A stretch of 64,000 nucleotides of DNA from PHAA01 sp964457945 (GTDB taxonomy: Bacteria; Bacillota; Syntrophomonadia; Syntrophomonadales; Syntrophomonadaceae). Shown here piece by piece: positions 1 to 9,535 of this stretch (position 1 is the first letter of the stretch; each line of letters begins with the position of its first letter). The DNA lies in assembly GCA_964457945.1 (NCBI GenBank), contig CAYWFX010000014.1, forward strand, positions 1 through 64,000, in the 5' to 3' direction. The position numbers and the translations under genes are program-made. A model generated the notes under the pieces. The model made no database searches. It was given only the letters and a program-made list of their open reading frames with translations, and had not been told where the DNA came from.

Positions 1-11
1 GGGGGATAGGT

Positions 12-881
12 TTGGAGCAGAGATGGAAAGAAATTTTAGGGCAATTACAACCCATATCTCCAAGTACTGTAGACGCTTTTGTTACAGATAGTATGGGTAT
101 TTTTATAACTAAGCAACCTATGAAATTTAACGAGGTTGAGCATATTCATCAAGGATATGAATTCATTATTCCCTTTGGACCTACAACCACTTATAAGCTG
201 CAAAAGAAAACTGTGAAAACTGAATACAATAAAATCTTACCAGTTAATCCAGGACAGCCACACATAGCCGTAGATGAAACTTCCATCACTACACTTATGG
301 CATTATTCCTAGATGTTCAATTCCTTAACAATATAGCTAAATCCATATCAAATACTGCGGAGTTATCATTTGAAAACATAAGTTGCGCGTACGATGCATA
401 CCTCCAAAATATGCTAACAGACTTTATTAACGAGTTAAAGTTCAAGCAATGCGGACATAACCTAATAACCCAAAGCATAGCCATCCAGGTAGGAGTCTAT
501 CTACTTCGACATCTTAAAAGTAATTGCCTGCTTCCGGTTAATGAACGATATTATGCTGAGAAGAAACCTATAGCCAAAGCCAGAGACTATATTCATGCCA
601 ACTATCAAACCTCCTTTTCACTGAATGACCTTGCCCAGGTTGCCAATTTGAGTCCTTACCATTTTTCCAGAGTCTTCAAGGCAGAAGTCGGAAAAACACC
701 TGTAGAATATATGTTAGATGTTAAAATAAATCATGCGAAGGACCTCCTTCTAAAGTGTAGGGATAAGTCAGTAACCGAAATTTGTTTTGAAAGCGGATTT
801 AACAACCTCAGCCACTTTAGTCGAACCTTTTTTAAAAAAGTGGGGATGACTCCAACCGGATATATAAGACAATTACAATAG
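12..881 (+). CDS. AraC family transcriptional regulator
   Basis: The 289-residue protein ends in a classical double helix-turn-helix AraC domain at about residues 190-287. The first helix pair is marked by SLNDLAQVANLSPYHFSRVF and the second by VTEICFESGFNNLSHFSRTF. The N-terminal ~170 residues look like the cupin-like sensor arm of the family, but I cannot name a ligand. The start is TTG at 12 behind a GGGGGATAGG ribosome site, although the true start could lie before the window. A PNPOx-like protein follows on the same strand about 90 bases later, so the regulator may control it. That link is inferred from position only. Confidence 0.9.
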   Translation: MEQRWKEILGQLQPISPSTVDAFVTDSMGIFITKQPMKFNEVEHIHQGYEFIIPFGPTTTYKLQKKTVKTEYNKILPVNPGQPHIAVDETSITTLMALFLDVQFLNNIAKSISNTAELSFENISCAYDAYLQNMLTDFINELKFKQCGHNLITQSIAIQVGVYLLRHLKSNCLLPVNERYYAEKKPIAKARDYIHANYQTSFSLNDLAQVANLSPYHFSRVFKAEVGKTPVEYMLDVKINHAKDLLLKCRDKSVTEICFESGFNNLSHFSRTFFKKVGMTPTGYIRQLQ

Positions 882-969
882 CAAGTACGGAAAAATAATT
901 AGCAAAATTAGCAAAGACATTTTTGTGGTATTTTGATAAAATATGCCAAAGTCAAAAGGAGGAATAGAA

Positions 970-1398
970 ATGGATTTTGGAGATTGTATTAGATTTATCA
1001 CCGAGAGTCAGGCAGCCTGTACCTTGTGTACTATCGATGGAGATCAACCCAGGGGTAGAGGAATGGTTCCATTGTGGGCAAAAGAAGATGGAGTCTATTT
1101 TACGACTGCCAGTTCTAAGAATTTATACTCTCAACTGCTAGCTAATGCCAATGTGGAACTTTGTTTTGTAACATTGCAACCCATAAAGCATTTACGGATA
1201 ACAGGCCGTGTAGAGTTTGTTGAAGATATTCTTTTAAAGAATAAAGCCTTTGACGAAAGGAATTTTCTGAAAGCCCTCGGTATAAATTCGGCAGATGATC
1301 CTAAATTTATTCTTTTCCGGGTAGGCAACGGGGAGGCTCATTTTTGGACATGGGAAGACAATCTAAAGGAAGCGGAGATACCCAGAATTAGATTCTAG
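970..1398 (+). CDS. Pyridoxamine 5'-phosphate oxidase-fold (FMN-binding) protein
   Basis: A small split-barrel protein of 142 residues. The pattern (early strand with ACTLCTIDGDQPRGRGMVPLW, then VYFTTASSKNLYSQLLANANVELCF) is that of PNPOx-like flavin-binding proteins, which often reduce or detoxify small molecules; the true substrate is unknown. An ATG at 943 is in frame, but AAAGGAGG at 956-962 lies seven bases before the ATG at 970, so 970 is preferred. A terminator follows at 1481. A second, divergent PNPOx-like gene lies at 26747. Confidence 0.8.
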   Translation: MDFGDCIRFITESQAACTLCTIDGDQPRGRGMVPLWAKEDGVYFTTASSKNLYSQLLANANVELCFVTLQPIKHLRITGRVEFVEDILLKNKAFDERNFLKALGINSADDPKFILFRVGNGEAHFWTWEDNLKEAEIPRIRF

Positions 1399-1480
1399 CC
1401 CTGTCTCGGCCATGTAAACCCAAAACCACCAATTAGAGTCGATGTAGGTGGTTGAAATATATAGGAATATAATAAATTAA

Positions 1481-1514
1481 GGTCGGAGTCTAAATAATAG
1501 GTTCCGACCTTTTT
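1481..1514 (+). terminator. Rho-independent terminator after the PNPOx gene
   Basis: GGTCGGA pairs perfectly with TCCGACC at 1503-1509 and is followed by TTTTT. A separate AACCACC/GGTGGTT hairpin sits just upstream (1424-1453) without a T-run. Confidence 0.8.
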
Positions 1515-1562
1515 GTCACTTGAATTTCGCTTCGGGTTAAAAATACGGGGTTGAATAAGTCT

Positions 1563-4500
1563 TTATCTAAAGTAGTTCACGCCAGCCTCAAACAGGCGCT
1601 GGTCTTTTTCATTGGGTATATTAATATAAAGATTCTTGCCGATTCTTTCGGAGTGCCCCATTTTACCCAATACCCTGCCGTCAGGACTGGTAATTGCCTC
1701 TACTGCATAATCCGATCCATTGGGGTTAAACCGGATTTCATAAGAGGGCTGTCCTTCATCATCCACATATTGAGCAGCAATTTGACCATTAGCCAACATT
1801 TGCTTTATATCGTCCTCGTTGGCCACAAAGCGGCCTTCTCCATGAGAGATGGCGATTTGATGAACATCTCCGACCTCTACATTGGCAAACCAGGGAGACA
1901 AAACAGAAGATATCCTGGTTGTCGCCATCATTGACATATGGCGGCCAATCCTGTTATAGGTCAACGTGGGTTGGCTTTCGTCAATTTCCCGGATTTCACC
2001 ATAGGGAACAAGACCCAGCTTAATCAGGGCCTGAAAACCGTTGCAGATACCCAACATCAGACCATCTCTGTTTTTCAGGAGATCCATCACTTCGTCCCGA
2101 ATGCGCGGGTTACGGAAGACGGTGGCAATAAATTTGCCGGAACCTTCGGGTTCATCACCAGCACTGAAGCCGCCTGGAAGCATGATGATTTGAGATTCCC
2201 TGATTTTTGCGGCCATGACTTGGATGGATTCTTCTATAGCCGCAGCCGTGAGATTTTTGATAATGAATAAATCGGCTTCGGCCCCAGCTAATTCAAATCT
2301 TTTTTTTGTATCATATTCGCAGTTGGTACCCGGGAATACGGGAATAAATACCCGGGGTCTGGCAACTGTTACTTTAGACTTGGTCTGTCCGCGTTGGTTA
2401 TAGGACAGGGCTGGGGGCGCAGCCAGTTCTATTTCAGCCGTTCTAGTTGGAAATACTTTTTCCAGCGGTGTTTCCCAAGCTTCCTGGGCATCCTGCAGGC
2501 TGAGGGTCATGCTGCCGATTTCGATAGCTTCTTTTTCCTGAGTCTTACCCAGAATTCTGTAAGTAAGAGAGGCCAAGGCTGGCTGAACATCCACATCCAG
2601 AGGCATCTCCACAACCAGGCTGCCATAATCCGGAGAAAACAGCAGAGTGTTTAATTCGACGGGCGTTAATGCTTGGTCTGCGATTGAGAAGCCGATCCGA
2701 TTGCCAAAAGACATTTTGCTGATAGCCTCGGCGATGCCGCCTCCGCGTACGGGATAGGCAGCCAGTATTTGGCCGGCATGAATCAACTGAGTGACTCGCT
2801 GATAGGTTTCACCCAGCAATGCAAAGTCAGGCAATTCGTATGAGTCCCGTGCAACAGGTATATATACCACCTGGCTGTTGGTGCCCTTGAATTCCGGAGA
2901 AATCACTTTTCTGACATCAATTGTATCAACGGCAAAAGCCACCAGGGTGGGTGGAACATTCAGATCCATGAAGGTTCCGGACATGCTGTCTTTCCCCCCA
3001 ATGGCCGGGATACCCAGTTTCATTTGGGTGTAGTAGGCACCCAGCAGGGCAGCGAAAGGCTTGCCCCATTTACTGCTGTCCGTGCCCAGCTTTTCAAAAT
3101 ACTCCTGAAGACTTAAGCGTATGGTCTGATAATTACCTCCCATGGCTACAATTTTGGAGACGGCTTCAATCAGAGCATACATAGCGCCATGGAAGGGACT
3201 CCACTTGGCCATTTGGGGATTATAGCCATAGGCCATAAGTGTACCTGTAGTTGTATCCCCGGATTCAACCGGCAATTTAGCAGCCATTCCAATTGCGGGA
3301 GTTGCCTGGTATTTGCCGCCGAATGGCATTAGAACCGTACCCGCGCCGATGGAGCTATCAAAGCACTCCACCAATCCCCGCTGAGAGCAGACATTCAAGT
3401 CCTGTAAATTGTTCAGCCAGGCTTTTTTAATATCTAGGGAAATGTTGGCTGTCTTATTAGTGAAATAGTTATCTTCAGCAGTCGGCTCCTGCACAGAGAC
3501 TTCCGTATGCTGTTTCACCCCGTTGGTATCCAAAAAGTCTCGGGCGATATCTACGATGGTGCTGTTGCGCCAGAGCATCTTCAGCCGTCTGTTCGAGGTT
3601 ACTTCAGCGACCTCAACGGCTTCCAGATTTTCTGATTCAGCCAGGGCCTTAAAACGATCGGCATTCTCTTTGGCTATAACCACGGCCATTCTCTCTTGAG
3701 ATTCGGAAATGGCCAGCTCGGTCCCATCCAAACCTTCATATTTCTTGGGCACTGCATCCAGCTGAATGACCAATCCATCAGTTAATTCCCCTATGGCCAC
3801 AGAAACACCGCCTGCGCCAAAGTCATTGCATCTTTTGATAAGTATGCTGGACTGTGGGTTTCTGAACAGCCGTTGTATCTTTCTTTCGGTAGGGGGGTTG
3901 CCCTTTTGAACTTCAGCCCCGCAGGTAAAGATGGATTTTTCAGTATGTTCCACAGAAGAACCGGTAGCTCCCCCACAGCCATCCCGACCCGTTTTGCCGC
4001 CCAGAAGAATAACTACATCTCCGGCTGCCGGAGCTTCTCTGAGGACATTGATCTTCGGCGCTGCGCCGATGACGGCCCCAACTTCCATCCGTTTGGCAAT
4101 AAAGGCTTCATCGTATACTTCTGCTACTTGTCCTGTGGCCAGCCCAATCTGATTGCCATAGGAACTGAACCCGTGTGCTGCACTGGTGGTGATTTTTCGC
4201 TGAGGCAGCTTACCCGGCAAGGTTTCCGATATACTGGCCCGTGGATCACCGCTGCCGGTTACCCTCATGGCATGGTAAACATAAACACGGCCGGAAAGGG
4301 GATCTCTGATGGCGCCTCCCAGACATGTGGCAGCCCCGCCAAAAGGTTCGATTTCGGTGGGATGATTATGGGTTTCGTTCTTAAACATTACTAACCAATC
4401 TTCTTTTTTACCATCGATATCCGCTTCTACTACGATGCTGCAGGCATTGATCTCATCGGAAAGGTCTAAATCCTGCAGCTTGCCTTCTTTTCTCAGCTTT

Positions 4501-5351
4501 TTCATCCCCAACACAGCTATGTCCATGAGGCAAACATCCCTTTCCTCAGAACCATACACCAAGCTGCGATCCTCCAAGTATGTCTCATAGGCTTTCTTTA
4601 TAGGAGAGCCCAACCCATTTGCCTCTATGGATACCTTGTCTATGCTGGTTGAAAAGGTAGTATGTCTGCAGTGATCCGACCAATAGGTATCAATTACCTT
4701 TAGTTCAGTCAACGTGGGGTTTCTTTTTTCTTTCTCTCTAAAGTAAGCTTGGCAAAATTTGAAATCTTCAAAACTCATTACCAGGCCTAGTGCTTCTTGA
4801 TAGGAGGCCAGTTCTGCTTCCTCCATTTGGATAAAACCATCCAGAATGGCGACATCCTCCGGAGTAATTGTTTCCATTTCCAATGAGGAAGGCTTCTGGA
4901 GGGAGGCCTCACGGGAGTCAACGGAGTTGATACAATAGTCTTTGATCGTCTGAAAATCGCCTTCGGATACATCTCCATAAAGTAAAATTAACTTTGCAGA
5001 AAGAATGGCCGGTGGTTCTCCCTGAGTTAAAATCTGAACACATTGAGCAGCGGAATCTGCCCGCTGGTCATACTGGCCAGGCAGATACTCCATTGTGAAG
5101 TATTTTATGCCGGGCTCTATTTCAATTTCCTTATCATAGACAAAATCCACATTAGGCTCAGAAAATATGGTTTTCTTGGCCTGCCCGTAGGCTTCGTCGG
5201 ATAATCCGGAAATATCGTAGCGATTGATGATTCTGAGCCGTTCAAGATTGAATATGCCAAGGTTTTCCTTCAAATCATGGTACAAATGCTGGGCCTCAAT
5301 ATCAAAGCCAGGTTTTTTCTCTACCAAAATGCGTTTTACAGTGTGATTCAA
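1563..5351 (-). CDS. purL: Phosphoribosylformylglycinamidine synthase, single-chain clostridial type
   Basis: The 1262-residue protein carries both the synthetase (PurL) and glutaminase (PurQ) parts of FGAM synthase. It converts FGAR, ATP and glutamine to FGAM in step four of purine synthesis. The synthetase core shows DTYWSDHCRHTTF and FKNETHNHPTEIEPFGGAAT. The class I glutaminase domain starts near residue 1000 (FIPVFPGTNCEYD), with the nucleophile Cys near residue 1100 in LGICNGFQ and later AISHGEGRF. Start is TTG at 5351, with GAGG about 12 bases upstream; the upstream ATG on that strand is closed by a stop. No other pur gene is adjacent, so it looks transcribed alone. Confidence 0.97.
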   Translation of the reverse strand: MNHTVKRILVEKKPGFDIEAQHLYHDLKENLGIFNLERLRIINRYDISGLSDEAYGQAKKTIFSEPNVDFVYDKEIEIEPGIKYFTMEYLPGQYDQRADSAAQCVQILTQGEPPAILSAKLILLYGDVSEGDFQTIKDYCINSVDSREASLQKPSSLEMETITPEDVAILDGFIQMEEAELASYQEALGLVMSFEDFKFCQAYFREKEKRNPTLTELKVIDTYWSDHCRHTTFSTSIDKVSIEANGLGSPIKKAYETYLEDRSLVYGSEERDVCLMDIAVLGMKKLRKEGKLQDLDLSDEINACSIVVEADIDGKKEDWLVMFKNETHNHPTEIEPFGGAATCLGGAIRDPLSGRVYVYHAMRVTGSGDPRASISETLPGKLPQRKITTSAAHGFSSYGNQIGLATGQVAEVYDEAFIAKRMEVGAVIGAAPKINVLREAPAAGDVVILLGGKTGRDGCGGATGSSVEHTEKSIFTCGAEVQKGNPPTERKIQRLFRNPQSSILIKRCNDFGAGGVSVAIGELTDGLVIQLDAVPKKYEGLDGTELAISESQERMAVVIAKENADRFKALAESENLEAVEVAEVTSNRRLKMLWRNSTIVDIARDFLDTNGVKQHTEVSVQEPTAEDNYFTNKTANISLDIKKAWLNNLQDLNVCSQRGLVECFDSSIGAGTVLMPFGGKYQATPAIGMAAKLPVESGDTTTGTLMAYGYNPQMAKWSPFHGAMYALIEAVSKIVAMGGNYQTIRLSLQEYFEKLGTDSSKWGKPFAALLGAYYTQMKLGIPAIGGKDSMSGTFMDLNVPPTLVAFAVDTIDVRKVISPEFKGTNSQVVYIPVARDSYELPDFALLGETYQRVTQLIHAGQILAAYPVRGGGIAEAISKMSFGNRIGFSIADQALTPVELNTLLFSPDYGSLVVEMPLDVDVQPALASLTYRILGKTQEKEAIEIGSMTLSLQDAQEAWETPLEKVFPTRTAEIELAAPPALSYNQRGQTKSKVTVARPRVFIPVFPGTNCEYDTKKRFELAGAEADLFIIKNLTAAAIEESIQVMAAKIRESQIIMLPGGFSAGDEPEGSGKFIATVFRNPRIRDEVMDLLKNRDGLMLGICNGFQALIKLGLVPYGEIREIDESQPTLTYNRIGRHMSMMATTRISSVLSPWFANVEVGDVHQIAISHGEGRFVANEDDIKQMLANGQIAAQYVDDEGQPSYEIRFNPNGSDYAVEAITSPDGRVLGKMGHSERIGKNLYINIPNEKDQRLFEAGVNYFR

Positions 5352-5435
5352 TTAATTCAGCCTCATTTCTCTGGTTATCCATTTTTCTCTTTTATAATAT
5401 ATGGTTTTGCTGTTGAAAGAAAGGGAGGGAAGCTC

Positions 5436-5480
5436 ATGCTAAAAATAACGTTTGTGTCCTCAGTCACTATCAATCTATAA
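5436..5480 (+). CDS. Possible 14-codon leader ORF
   Basis: A short ORF (MLKITFVSSVTINL) follows a strong GGGAGG ribosome site at about 5423-5430. A TATAAT box lies upstream at 5393-5398, though I see no good -35. The ORF ends 12 bases before the GTG of the zinc-ribbon ORF. It could be a leader peptide or chance; there is no family evidence. Confidence 0.25.
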   Translation: MLKITFVSSVTINL

Positions 5481-5492
5481 TGAGGTAGTTAG

Positions 5493-5690
5493 GTGCCTGG
5501 AATGTGGGGCACACCCAACAATATAAAACACTCTGAAACCCAATGTAGGGAAAGATTAACCTGCACGGAAAAAGACATATGCCCGCATTGTAAAGTGGTA
5601 CTTAGTTTGCTGCGTAAGACGGGAAAGCATACAGTTAAATGTCCTGGTTGTCATAATGAATTTGAACTACACATAGTATTTTTTAAGTAA
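5493..5690 (+). CDS. Small zinc-ribbon protein
   Basis: A 65-residue ORF with two CxxC knuckles, CPHC and CPGC, separated by a basic stretch. This is typical of small zinc ribbons of the MJ0042 kind, and the family role is unknown. The GTG start at 5493 has a weak GAGG at 5481-5484. The knuckle-bearing half (residues 28-65) is the convincing part; the N-terminal 25 residues are less so, and the real start might be further in. It precedes the DegV gene on the same strand by 45 bases, so the two may be co-transcribed. Confidence 0.5.
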   Translation: MPGMWGTPNNIKHSETQCRERLTCTEKDICPHCKVVLSLLRKTGKHTVKCPGCHNEFELHIVFFK

Positions 5691-5735
5691 ATTGAAGAAT
5701 AAAAATTCATTAATGCCTATAAAGGAGCTTTGAAT

Positions 5736-6623
5736 ATGCCTGATTATGTTCTTACTTGTTGTTCCACAGCAGATATGCAATATGAGTACTTCCAAAAAAG
5801 GAACATCCCATTTGTTTGTTTTCATTACAATATGGATGGAAATGAATATCTGGATGACTTGGGACAAACCATGTCTTTTGAAGAATATTATAGCAGAATT
5901 GCGGCAGGAGCGATGCCAACAACCTCGCAGGTGAACGTGGGGCAGTTTATCAGTTTTTTTGAACCGTATTTAAAGGATGGCAAGGATATCTTGCACATTT
6001 GCCTTTCCACGGGCTTATCAGGAGTTTACAACTCAGCCTGTATCGCGAGAGAGGAACTTTTACTAAAATATTCGGGCCGAAAAATCATGATTGTGGATTC
6101 GCTGGGTGCATCATCGGGTTATGGCCTACTCACTGATATGGCTGCCGATTTGCGGGACAATGGCGCAACCTTTGAAGATGTGCATGCCTGGGTAGAGGAA
6201 AACAAGCTCAACGTGCACCATTGGTTTTTCTCTACCGATCTTACACATTATAAACGCGGTGGCCGTATATCAGCTGCATCTGCGGTTGTGGGAAATTTGC
6301 TGAATATATGCCCGCTGTTAAATATGAGCTATGAGGGAAAACTCATTCCTCGCACAAAGATTCACGGCAAAAAACACGTCGTCGCCGAGATTGTGCACAT
6401 GATGGAAGTGCATGCGCACAACGACACCGAATACTCTGGCAAGTGCTTTATCTCTAATTCGGCCTGCTATGGCGATGCACGCAAGGTGGCCGACCTAATC
6501 GAGGGAAAATTTCCCCACCTCAACGGCCCGGTCATGATCAACAGCGTGGGCACAGTAATCGGTGCGCATACGGGACCTGGGACTGTCGCGCTTTTCTTTC
6601 TCGGTGACAAGCGCAAAGATTGA
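5736..6623 (+). CDS. DegV family fatty-acid-binding protein
   Basis: A 295-residue protein with the DegV fold. It shows the early TSQVNVGQF segment that lines the fatty-acid pocket, LHICLSTGLSGVYNSA, a GRISAASAVVGNLLNICPLL core, and HTGPGTVALFFLG at the end. DegV/FakB proteins bind fatty acids and in many Gram-positives present them to the kinase FakA. No FakA gene is visible here. AAAGGAG at 5721-5727 is eight bases before ATG 5736, which is preferred over an in-frame TTG at 5730. Confidence 0.93.
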   Translation: MPDYVLTCCSTADMQYEYFQKRNIPFVCFHYNMDGNEYLDDLGQTMSFEEYYSRIAAGAMPTTSQVNVGQFISFFEPYLKDGKDILHICLSTGLSGVYNSACIAREELLLKYSGRKIMIVDSLGASSGYGLLTDMAADLRDNGATFEDVHAWVEENKLNVHHWFFSTDLTHYKRGGRISAASAVVGNLLNICPLLNMSYEGKLIPRTKIHGKKHVVAEIVHMMEVHAHNDTEYSGKCFISNSACYGDARKVADLIEGKFPHLNGPVMINSVGTVIGAHTGPGTVALFFLGDKRKD

Positions 6624-6686
6624 CCTCTTTTCCAAATGCAAATGCGCGGAAACCTTGAAGAGATTCCCTAAGTATTAGGGGATAAA

Positions 6687-7304
6687 TTATTGTCTGTTTT
6701 TATAATAAAATATTGCCAGCTGCGTTCTACTCCGCAGTTGCAGTTTTTCCAGAATAACGCTGATGCTATTTCGCACGGTTCCTTCGCTCAAAAACAAGCG
6801 TTCCGCGATTTCTTTATTGTTCAACCCATCCGCGATAAGGGTGATGATCTCCGATTCCTTCTTAGTTATATCGTATTTGGCCATATCAGGTTTATTGCTT
6901 CTAATTAATGAAGGGATTTTCGCAATGATATCTTCTCCAAACACACTCTGACCAGTATTCACTGCCTTCAGAGATGGAACGATACTTTCAAAATTCTGCT
7001 TTAAAAGGTAGCCTCTGGCACCGATTTTGAGAGCGGTGATGATATATTCATCATCAGCAAAGGTGGTAAGGAATAAGATCTTGGCACCTGGGCGTTTACT
7101 TAAAATGATTTCGCCCGCCTCTAATCCTGTCATGAGTTCCATTCTGATATCCATCAGCAGAATGTCTGGTTCTAAAGCGTTAAACAGTGCAACTGCATCT
7201 TTACCGCTGTGCCCCATACCTTGTACCTGTATTTCTTCGACTTCGATGATGGTTTTTAGTGAGTTACATACTAGTCTGTCATCATCCACAATTACGATTT
7301 TCAT
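6687..7304 (-). CDS. NarL/LuxR-type response regulator
   Basis: 205 residues: a receiver domain with the acidic pocket DDD at 7-9 and the phosphorylated Asp at 52 in LLMDIR, then a LuxR-type HTH at about 145-200 (ADGLNNKEIAERLFLSEGTV). The ORF is open upstream, but the receiver begins at ATG 7304 behind AGGAAGGAG, which fixes the start. It overlaps the 3' end of the kinase gene by 23 bases, so the pair is translationally coupled. Divergent from the ABC exporter at 8589, which is its likely target. Confidence 0.95.
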   Translation of the reverse strand: MKIVIVDDDRLVCNSLKTIIEVEEIQVQGMGHSGKDAVALFNALEPDILLMDIRMELMTGLEAGEIILSKRPGAKILFLTTFADDEYIITALKIGARGYLLKQNFESIVPSLKAVNTGQSVFGEDIIAKIPSLIRSNKPDMAKYDITKKESEIITLIADGLNNKEIAERLFLSEGTVRNSISVILEKLQLRSRTQLAIFYYKNRQ

Positions 7305-8370
7305 AAGACTCCTTCCTGGGAACTGAAATAAATACGACAAAGCCTTTTTCGTTACTAATATTGATATTGCCGCCAAGACTATTAACGCGGTCCACAATAT
7401 TTTTTAGCCCGATACCATCCTCTGGATTCAGGGCTCTTTTGGTGCCGTTATCTTTAATGATCAGTTGGTAGAGTACAGGATGTTCACGTAAGGTGATACG
7501 CACCTTGCGTGCATCGGAGTGCTTCATAATATTTGATAAGGCTTCCTTGATAATAGCGATAAAAGCATATTTAATAGTTCTATCGGGACTGCCATCAATG
7601 TCGTAGTCGAGGGAGATCGGGCAAAAACGAAAGTTATTTATCAGTGTGGTGGTTTCGCTATATAAGTCGAGTGACTCATCGTGCAAGTCATGGATGCTAT
7701 CTCTAATACTGTTCATACCCTGTGAAAGGGTAATCTTCAATGTATTTAAACTCTCTTTAAAGACTTCATCCTGGCACCTAGCTATCAAAGCCCCGATTTG
7801 CAGGATAGAACTGGAAAGCAGATGCCCGACACTGTCATGGATCTCCCTCGCGATCCGGTTGCGTTCCTGCAAGGTTGCCAGGTTTATCTCATAGTCCTGC
7901 CGCTCCATCAGCTCTTTGTTCTTGTCTTCCAGTTGCAGGGAGAATTCTTTCGCACGATCCCTGAGCTCCATATATTCATGCCTGATCTTTTCCGAACTTG
8001 CTGCCCGGTACTTTATCACCCAGGCTAATGCGATGAATAAAACGATTAGAATACAGGTGATAGAGGAAATTATGGAAAAGTTTAGGGCCAGTGGTACGGC
8101 GGCCAGGAGCACCAGTCCCTGCCATTTTGACAAAAGGATATCATAAGCAATGAGTGGTGTAAAAAAGAGGAGGCTGGGGACATAAATACAAGCAGTGATG
8201 TACAAAACCAGGCTCATCAGTTTGAAAAAATCACTTTCAAAATAGCTATTCAAAGCACTGCAAGTTATGGCAATCATCACCGGGACAATGCTATAGAGAT
8301 CAGATGTATTTTGAATATAGAAGACAAAGCACAATAGAAAGATTACCAATTTGTTTAGCAGCTGGCTCAT
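7282..8370 (-). CDS. Membrane sensor histidine kinase, HisKA_3/NarX-DesK type
   Basis: 362 residues. The first ~120 form several hydrophobic segments without a large outside loop, which suggests membrane or envelope sensing as in DesK/LiaS-type kinases. A coiled linker (about 125-165) leads to the dimerisation helix with phospho-His 178 in AREIHDSVGHLL. An ATPase domain follows with KEALSNIMKHSDA (N-box) and GIGLKNIVDRV (G-box). The start is ATG 8370, with AGGAA upstream. Together with the response regulator it forms a two-component system facing the ABC-2 exporter. Confidence 0.95.
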   Translation of the reverse strand: MSQLLNKLVIFLLCFVFYIQNTSDLYSIVPVMIAITCSALNSYFESDFFKLMSLVLYITACIYVPSLLFFTPLIAYDILLSKWQGLVLLAAVPLALNFSIISSITCILIVLFIALAWVIKYRAASSEKIRHEYMELRDRAKEFSLQLEDKNKELMERQDYEINLATLQERNRIAREIHDSVGHLLSSSILQIGALIARCQDEVFKESLNTLKITLSQGMNSIRDSIHDLHDESLDLYSETTTLINNFRFCPISLDYDIDGSPDRTIKYAFIAIIKEALSNIMKHSDARKVRITLREHPVLYQLIIKDNGTKRALNPEDGIGLKNIVDRVNSLGGNINISNEKGFVVFISVPRKESYENRNCG

Positions 8371-8588
8371 AGCGTTATTTCCTATGTTCCTTTCATGTAA
8401 TGCTTAAGTCTATCTTTATATTGTAAACCAGATTCAGTTCAGTTACCATTAATTGCTATCATACCCAGCAATCCTTCTTAGCCAGATCATTTTATTACAT
8501 TTGTCACATCATATCTGGAATTAATTCACTTATGATTAGAGCAAATACGCGGTACGATAATCTTAACAAAGCAACAGGAGGAGAAAAT

Positions 8589-9521
8589 ATGGTAGTCAAA
8601 GTAAATAACCTGGTGAAAAGATATGGTGATCTGATTGCCCTTGATCACTTTAGTCTTCAACTGAATGAAGGTGAGATATTCGGCCTTTTAGGTCCGAATG
8701 GTTCTGGCAAAACAACGGCGATCAACTGTATTTTAGCGCTGTTGAAATATGATAAGGGCACGATTGAGGTATTCGGCCAAGCGATGGCTCCTGATGCGTA
8801 CAATATCAAACGAGAAATTGGCATCATCATGCAAAATGTAGCGGTTTTTAATGAACTGACTGTTCAGGAAAACATTAATTATTTCTGCGGCCTTTATATT
8901 TCAGATAAGAAGAAGCGTGCCAGCTTGGTCGAGGAAGCCATTGAGTTCGTAGGACTGAATGATTTCCGCAAGTTTTACCCTGGCAAGCTCAGTGGCGGAC
9001 TCCTGCGGAGACTAAACATAGCCTGCGGCATTGCCCATCAACCCAAATTAATCATCATGGATGAACCAACCGTCGCCGTTGATCCACAGAGCCGAAATAG
9101 TATTCTGGAAGGTATTCAGAAGCTGAACAGGCAAGGGGCCACGGTTATTTATACCAGTCATTACATGGAAGAGGTCGAGCAGGTATGCACCCGCATTGCC
9201 ATCATGGACAGGGGTAAGATCATTGCAACGGGTACGAATGATGAACTCAAAAGCATGATCAAAGCCGGTGAAAAAATAACAGCGGAAATTTTTGGACTGG
9301 ACAGCCTGCAAATTCAAAACATAAAACATCTGCCCCATATCAGCTCAGTTGAATATGACGAAAATATGCTCGTGGTTAAGTCCGAGCGAGGCAAAAACAA
9401 CCTGGCTATAGTGCTGGACTATTTTAGAGTGCATAACATCCCCTATGGCAAGATCTACTGTGAGCTGCCAACGCTCAATGATGTATTCCTTGAAATAACC
9501 GGTAAACAGCTCAGAGATTAA
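8589..9521 (+). CDS. ABC exporter ATP-binding protein
   Basis: 310 residues with Walker A GPNGSGKT (35-42), Q-loop around IIMQNVAVF, signature LSGGLLRR (134-141) and Walker B LIIMDEPT (154-161). The signature has Leu where Gln is usual, which is tolerated in some drug/antibiotic ABC-2 systems. A ~90-residue C-terminal extension is common in CcmA/NatA-type subunits. ATG 8589 follows AGGAGGAG; an in-frame ATG at 8532 lacks such a site. First gene of a three-gene exporter operon with the permeases at 9536 and 10674. Confidence 0.95.
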   Translation: MVVKVNNLVKRYGDLIALDHFSLQLNEGEIFGLLGPNGSGKTTAINCILALLKYDKGTIEVFGQAMAPDAYNIKREIGIIMQNVAVFNELTVQENINYFCGLYISDKKKRASLVEEAIEFVGLNDFRKFYPGKLSGGLLRRLNIACGIAHQPKLIIMDEPTVAVDPQSRNSILEGIQKLNRQGATVIYTSHYMEEVEQVCTRIAIMDRGKIIATGTNDELKSMIKAGEKITAEIFGLDSLQIQNIKHLPHISSVEYDENMLVVKSERGKNNLAIVLDYFRVHNIPYGKIYCELPTLNDVFLEITGKQLRD

Positions 9522-9535
9522 GGAGGCGGTACAGC

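Noticed and set aside
3873..4394. Open frame of 173 codons on the plus strand inside purL
   Set aside because: It is antisense to a highly conserved part of purL with no ribosome site or family similarity.
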